Source: an uncultured Catenibacterium sp.
GTDB taxonomy: Bacteria; Bacillota_I; Bacilli_A; Erysipelotrichales; Coprobacillaceae
Length of the DNA: 6,190 nucleotides
Assembly: GCF_900764565.1 (NCBI RefSeq)
Contig: NZ_CAAFOM010000117.1
Coordinates: 1-6,190 of the forward strand
Direction: 5' to 3'
In this document: positions 5,866-6,190 of the stretch, one piece after another
How positions within the stretch are numbered: the stretch's first letter is position 1
How the letters are laid out: each line of letters begins with the position of its first letter
Notes under the pieces: generated by a model
Database searches by the model: none
What the model was told of the DNA's origin: nothing
What the model saw: the letters and a program-made list of their open reading frames with translations, nothing else
Position numbers and translations under genes: made by a program

Positions 5866-6030
5866 GTGAACTACCCCGACTTACGCTTCGCTTAAAAATC
5901 AGGGCTTCTTGCTTCAACCACCACTGCCTGGCTGGTAACCTTACGGCACTGTCAGGACTACATGATGTCTACAAGCGTTATATTCGGCTAATTCCTAGCC
6001 TATATGTTTTATACTGATTTCAGTATACGT
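5866..6030 (-). ncRNA. Probable omega RNA (right-end RNA) of the TnpB element
   Basis: In characterised TnpB systems the guide RNA scaffold comes from the tnpB 3' end and right end, and the guide is the adjoining flank. Here the non-coding stretch after the tnpB stop is strongly structured. It has an 8-bp palindrome over the stop codon (6010-6017 with 6020-6027), GGCTA/TAGCC (5986-5990 with 5996-6000), GTAAGGTTAC, and the subterminal hairpin 5874-5904. The 5' limit given is approximate. Assignment rests on family knowledge; expression is not shown. Confidence 0.55.
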
Positions 6031-6190
6031 AAGCCTTCAAGCTTTATGTTGATGGCTGCATTCTGGTCTCTGCTCATTATAAGACCACAGTCACAGCTCA
6101 TCGTTCTGATGCGCAGATCCTTCATCTCTCTGTGAACCTTGCCACAGCAGTGACAGATCTGACTTGATGGAAACCACTTATCAACATTGA
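6009..6190 (-). CDS. tnpB: TnpB (IS605 OrfB) RNA-guided nuclease, C-terminal fragment
   Basis: The open frame enters at the right edge and ends with TAA at 6009-6011, giving about 60 codons in view. It begins with WFPSSQ and carries a zinc ribbon, CHCC then CDC, which fits the CxxC...CxC pattern of the OrfB_Zn_ribbon domain. RDQNAAINI follows and holds the conserved RuvC-III aspartate. The residue before the R is S where many TnpB proteins have D. The terminus, LRILKSV, is short and ordinary. TnpB is an RNA-guided DNA endonuclease that helps the element persist in its host. Only the last part is visible, so I cannot say whether the whole gene is intact. The gene is followed by its right end on the same strand, the normal arrangement. 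Confidence 0.9.
   Translation of the reverse strand, partial: NVDKWFPSSQICHCCGKVHREMKDLRIRTMSCDCGLIMSRDQNAAINIKLEGLRILKSV

Larger units (their letters stand above)
5866..6190 (-). mobile_element. Right-end part of an IS200/IS605-family (TnpB) element, cut by the window edge
   Basis: The segment joins the 3' end of a tnpB gene to a right end that finishes GGGGTAGTTCAC (minus strand, ending at 5866). That ending is of the kind seen in IS605/IS1341-type elements. A subterminal imperfect hairpin is present (CCCTGA, 5904-5899, with TCGGGG, 5879-5874, plus an inner stem). The segment looks more GC-rich than the flanking genes. No terminal inverted repeats are expected in this family. The left end and any tnpA lie outside the window. 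The boundary at 5866 is inferred from the TTCAC ending and could be off by a few bases. Confidence 0.85.

Overview
This 6.2 kb, AT-rich window comes from a low-GC Firmicute. The purine-rich Shine-Dalgarno sites, intrinsic terminators, L-box (lysine) riboswitch and DapA/DapB/LysA proteins all fit. The style suggests an anaerobic gut lineage such as Erysipelotrichia or Clostridia, but this is inference and no marker settles it. Every gene I can support is on the minus strand, so transcription runs from right to left.

Right end (5866-6190): the 3' end of an IS200/IS605-family element. It has the C-terminal zinc-ribbon and RuvC-III part of a TnpB nuclease, cut by the window edge, followed by a structured right end that probably forms the omega RNA. 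About 30 bp past the element end lies a small uncharacterised protein gene (5399-5836). Its first codons are duplicated as a perfect 24-bp tandem repeat.

Centre (1688-5379): a complete lysine-controlled operon. A lysine riboswitch (5219-5379) feeds an attenuator hairpin (5165-5196), with an antiterminator pairing visible in the sequence. Then come four tightly packed genes: a free-standing double-ACT protein resembling the regulatory tail of aspartokinase, dapA, dapB and lysA. Gaps are 1, 1 and 10 nt, and an intrinsic terminator closes the operon. DapA and DapB make tetrahydrodipicolinate from aspartate semialdehyde and pyruvate, and LysA makes lysine from meso-diaminopimelate. The aspartokinase catalytic subunit, Asd and the middle steps (for example DapL or DapD/E/F) must be encoded elsewhere. 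The ACT protein without a kinase domain is the most unusual part of the operon.

Left end (1-1687): a solitary AAA_14/DUF4143-type ATPase gene (184-1512). Its leader carries four copies of a motif at an exact 33-bp period. Downstream of it lies a compact block of nested inverted repeats (62-159) that can fold as a three-way junction, followed by a probable terminator (14-47). This pair looks like either a small RNA or a strongly structured 3' UTR. The 33-bp repeats and the three-way junction are the least explained signals in the window.
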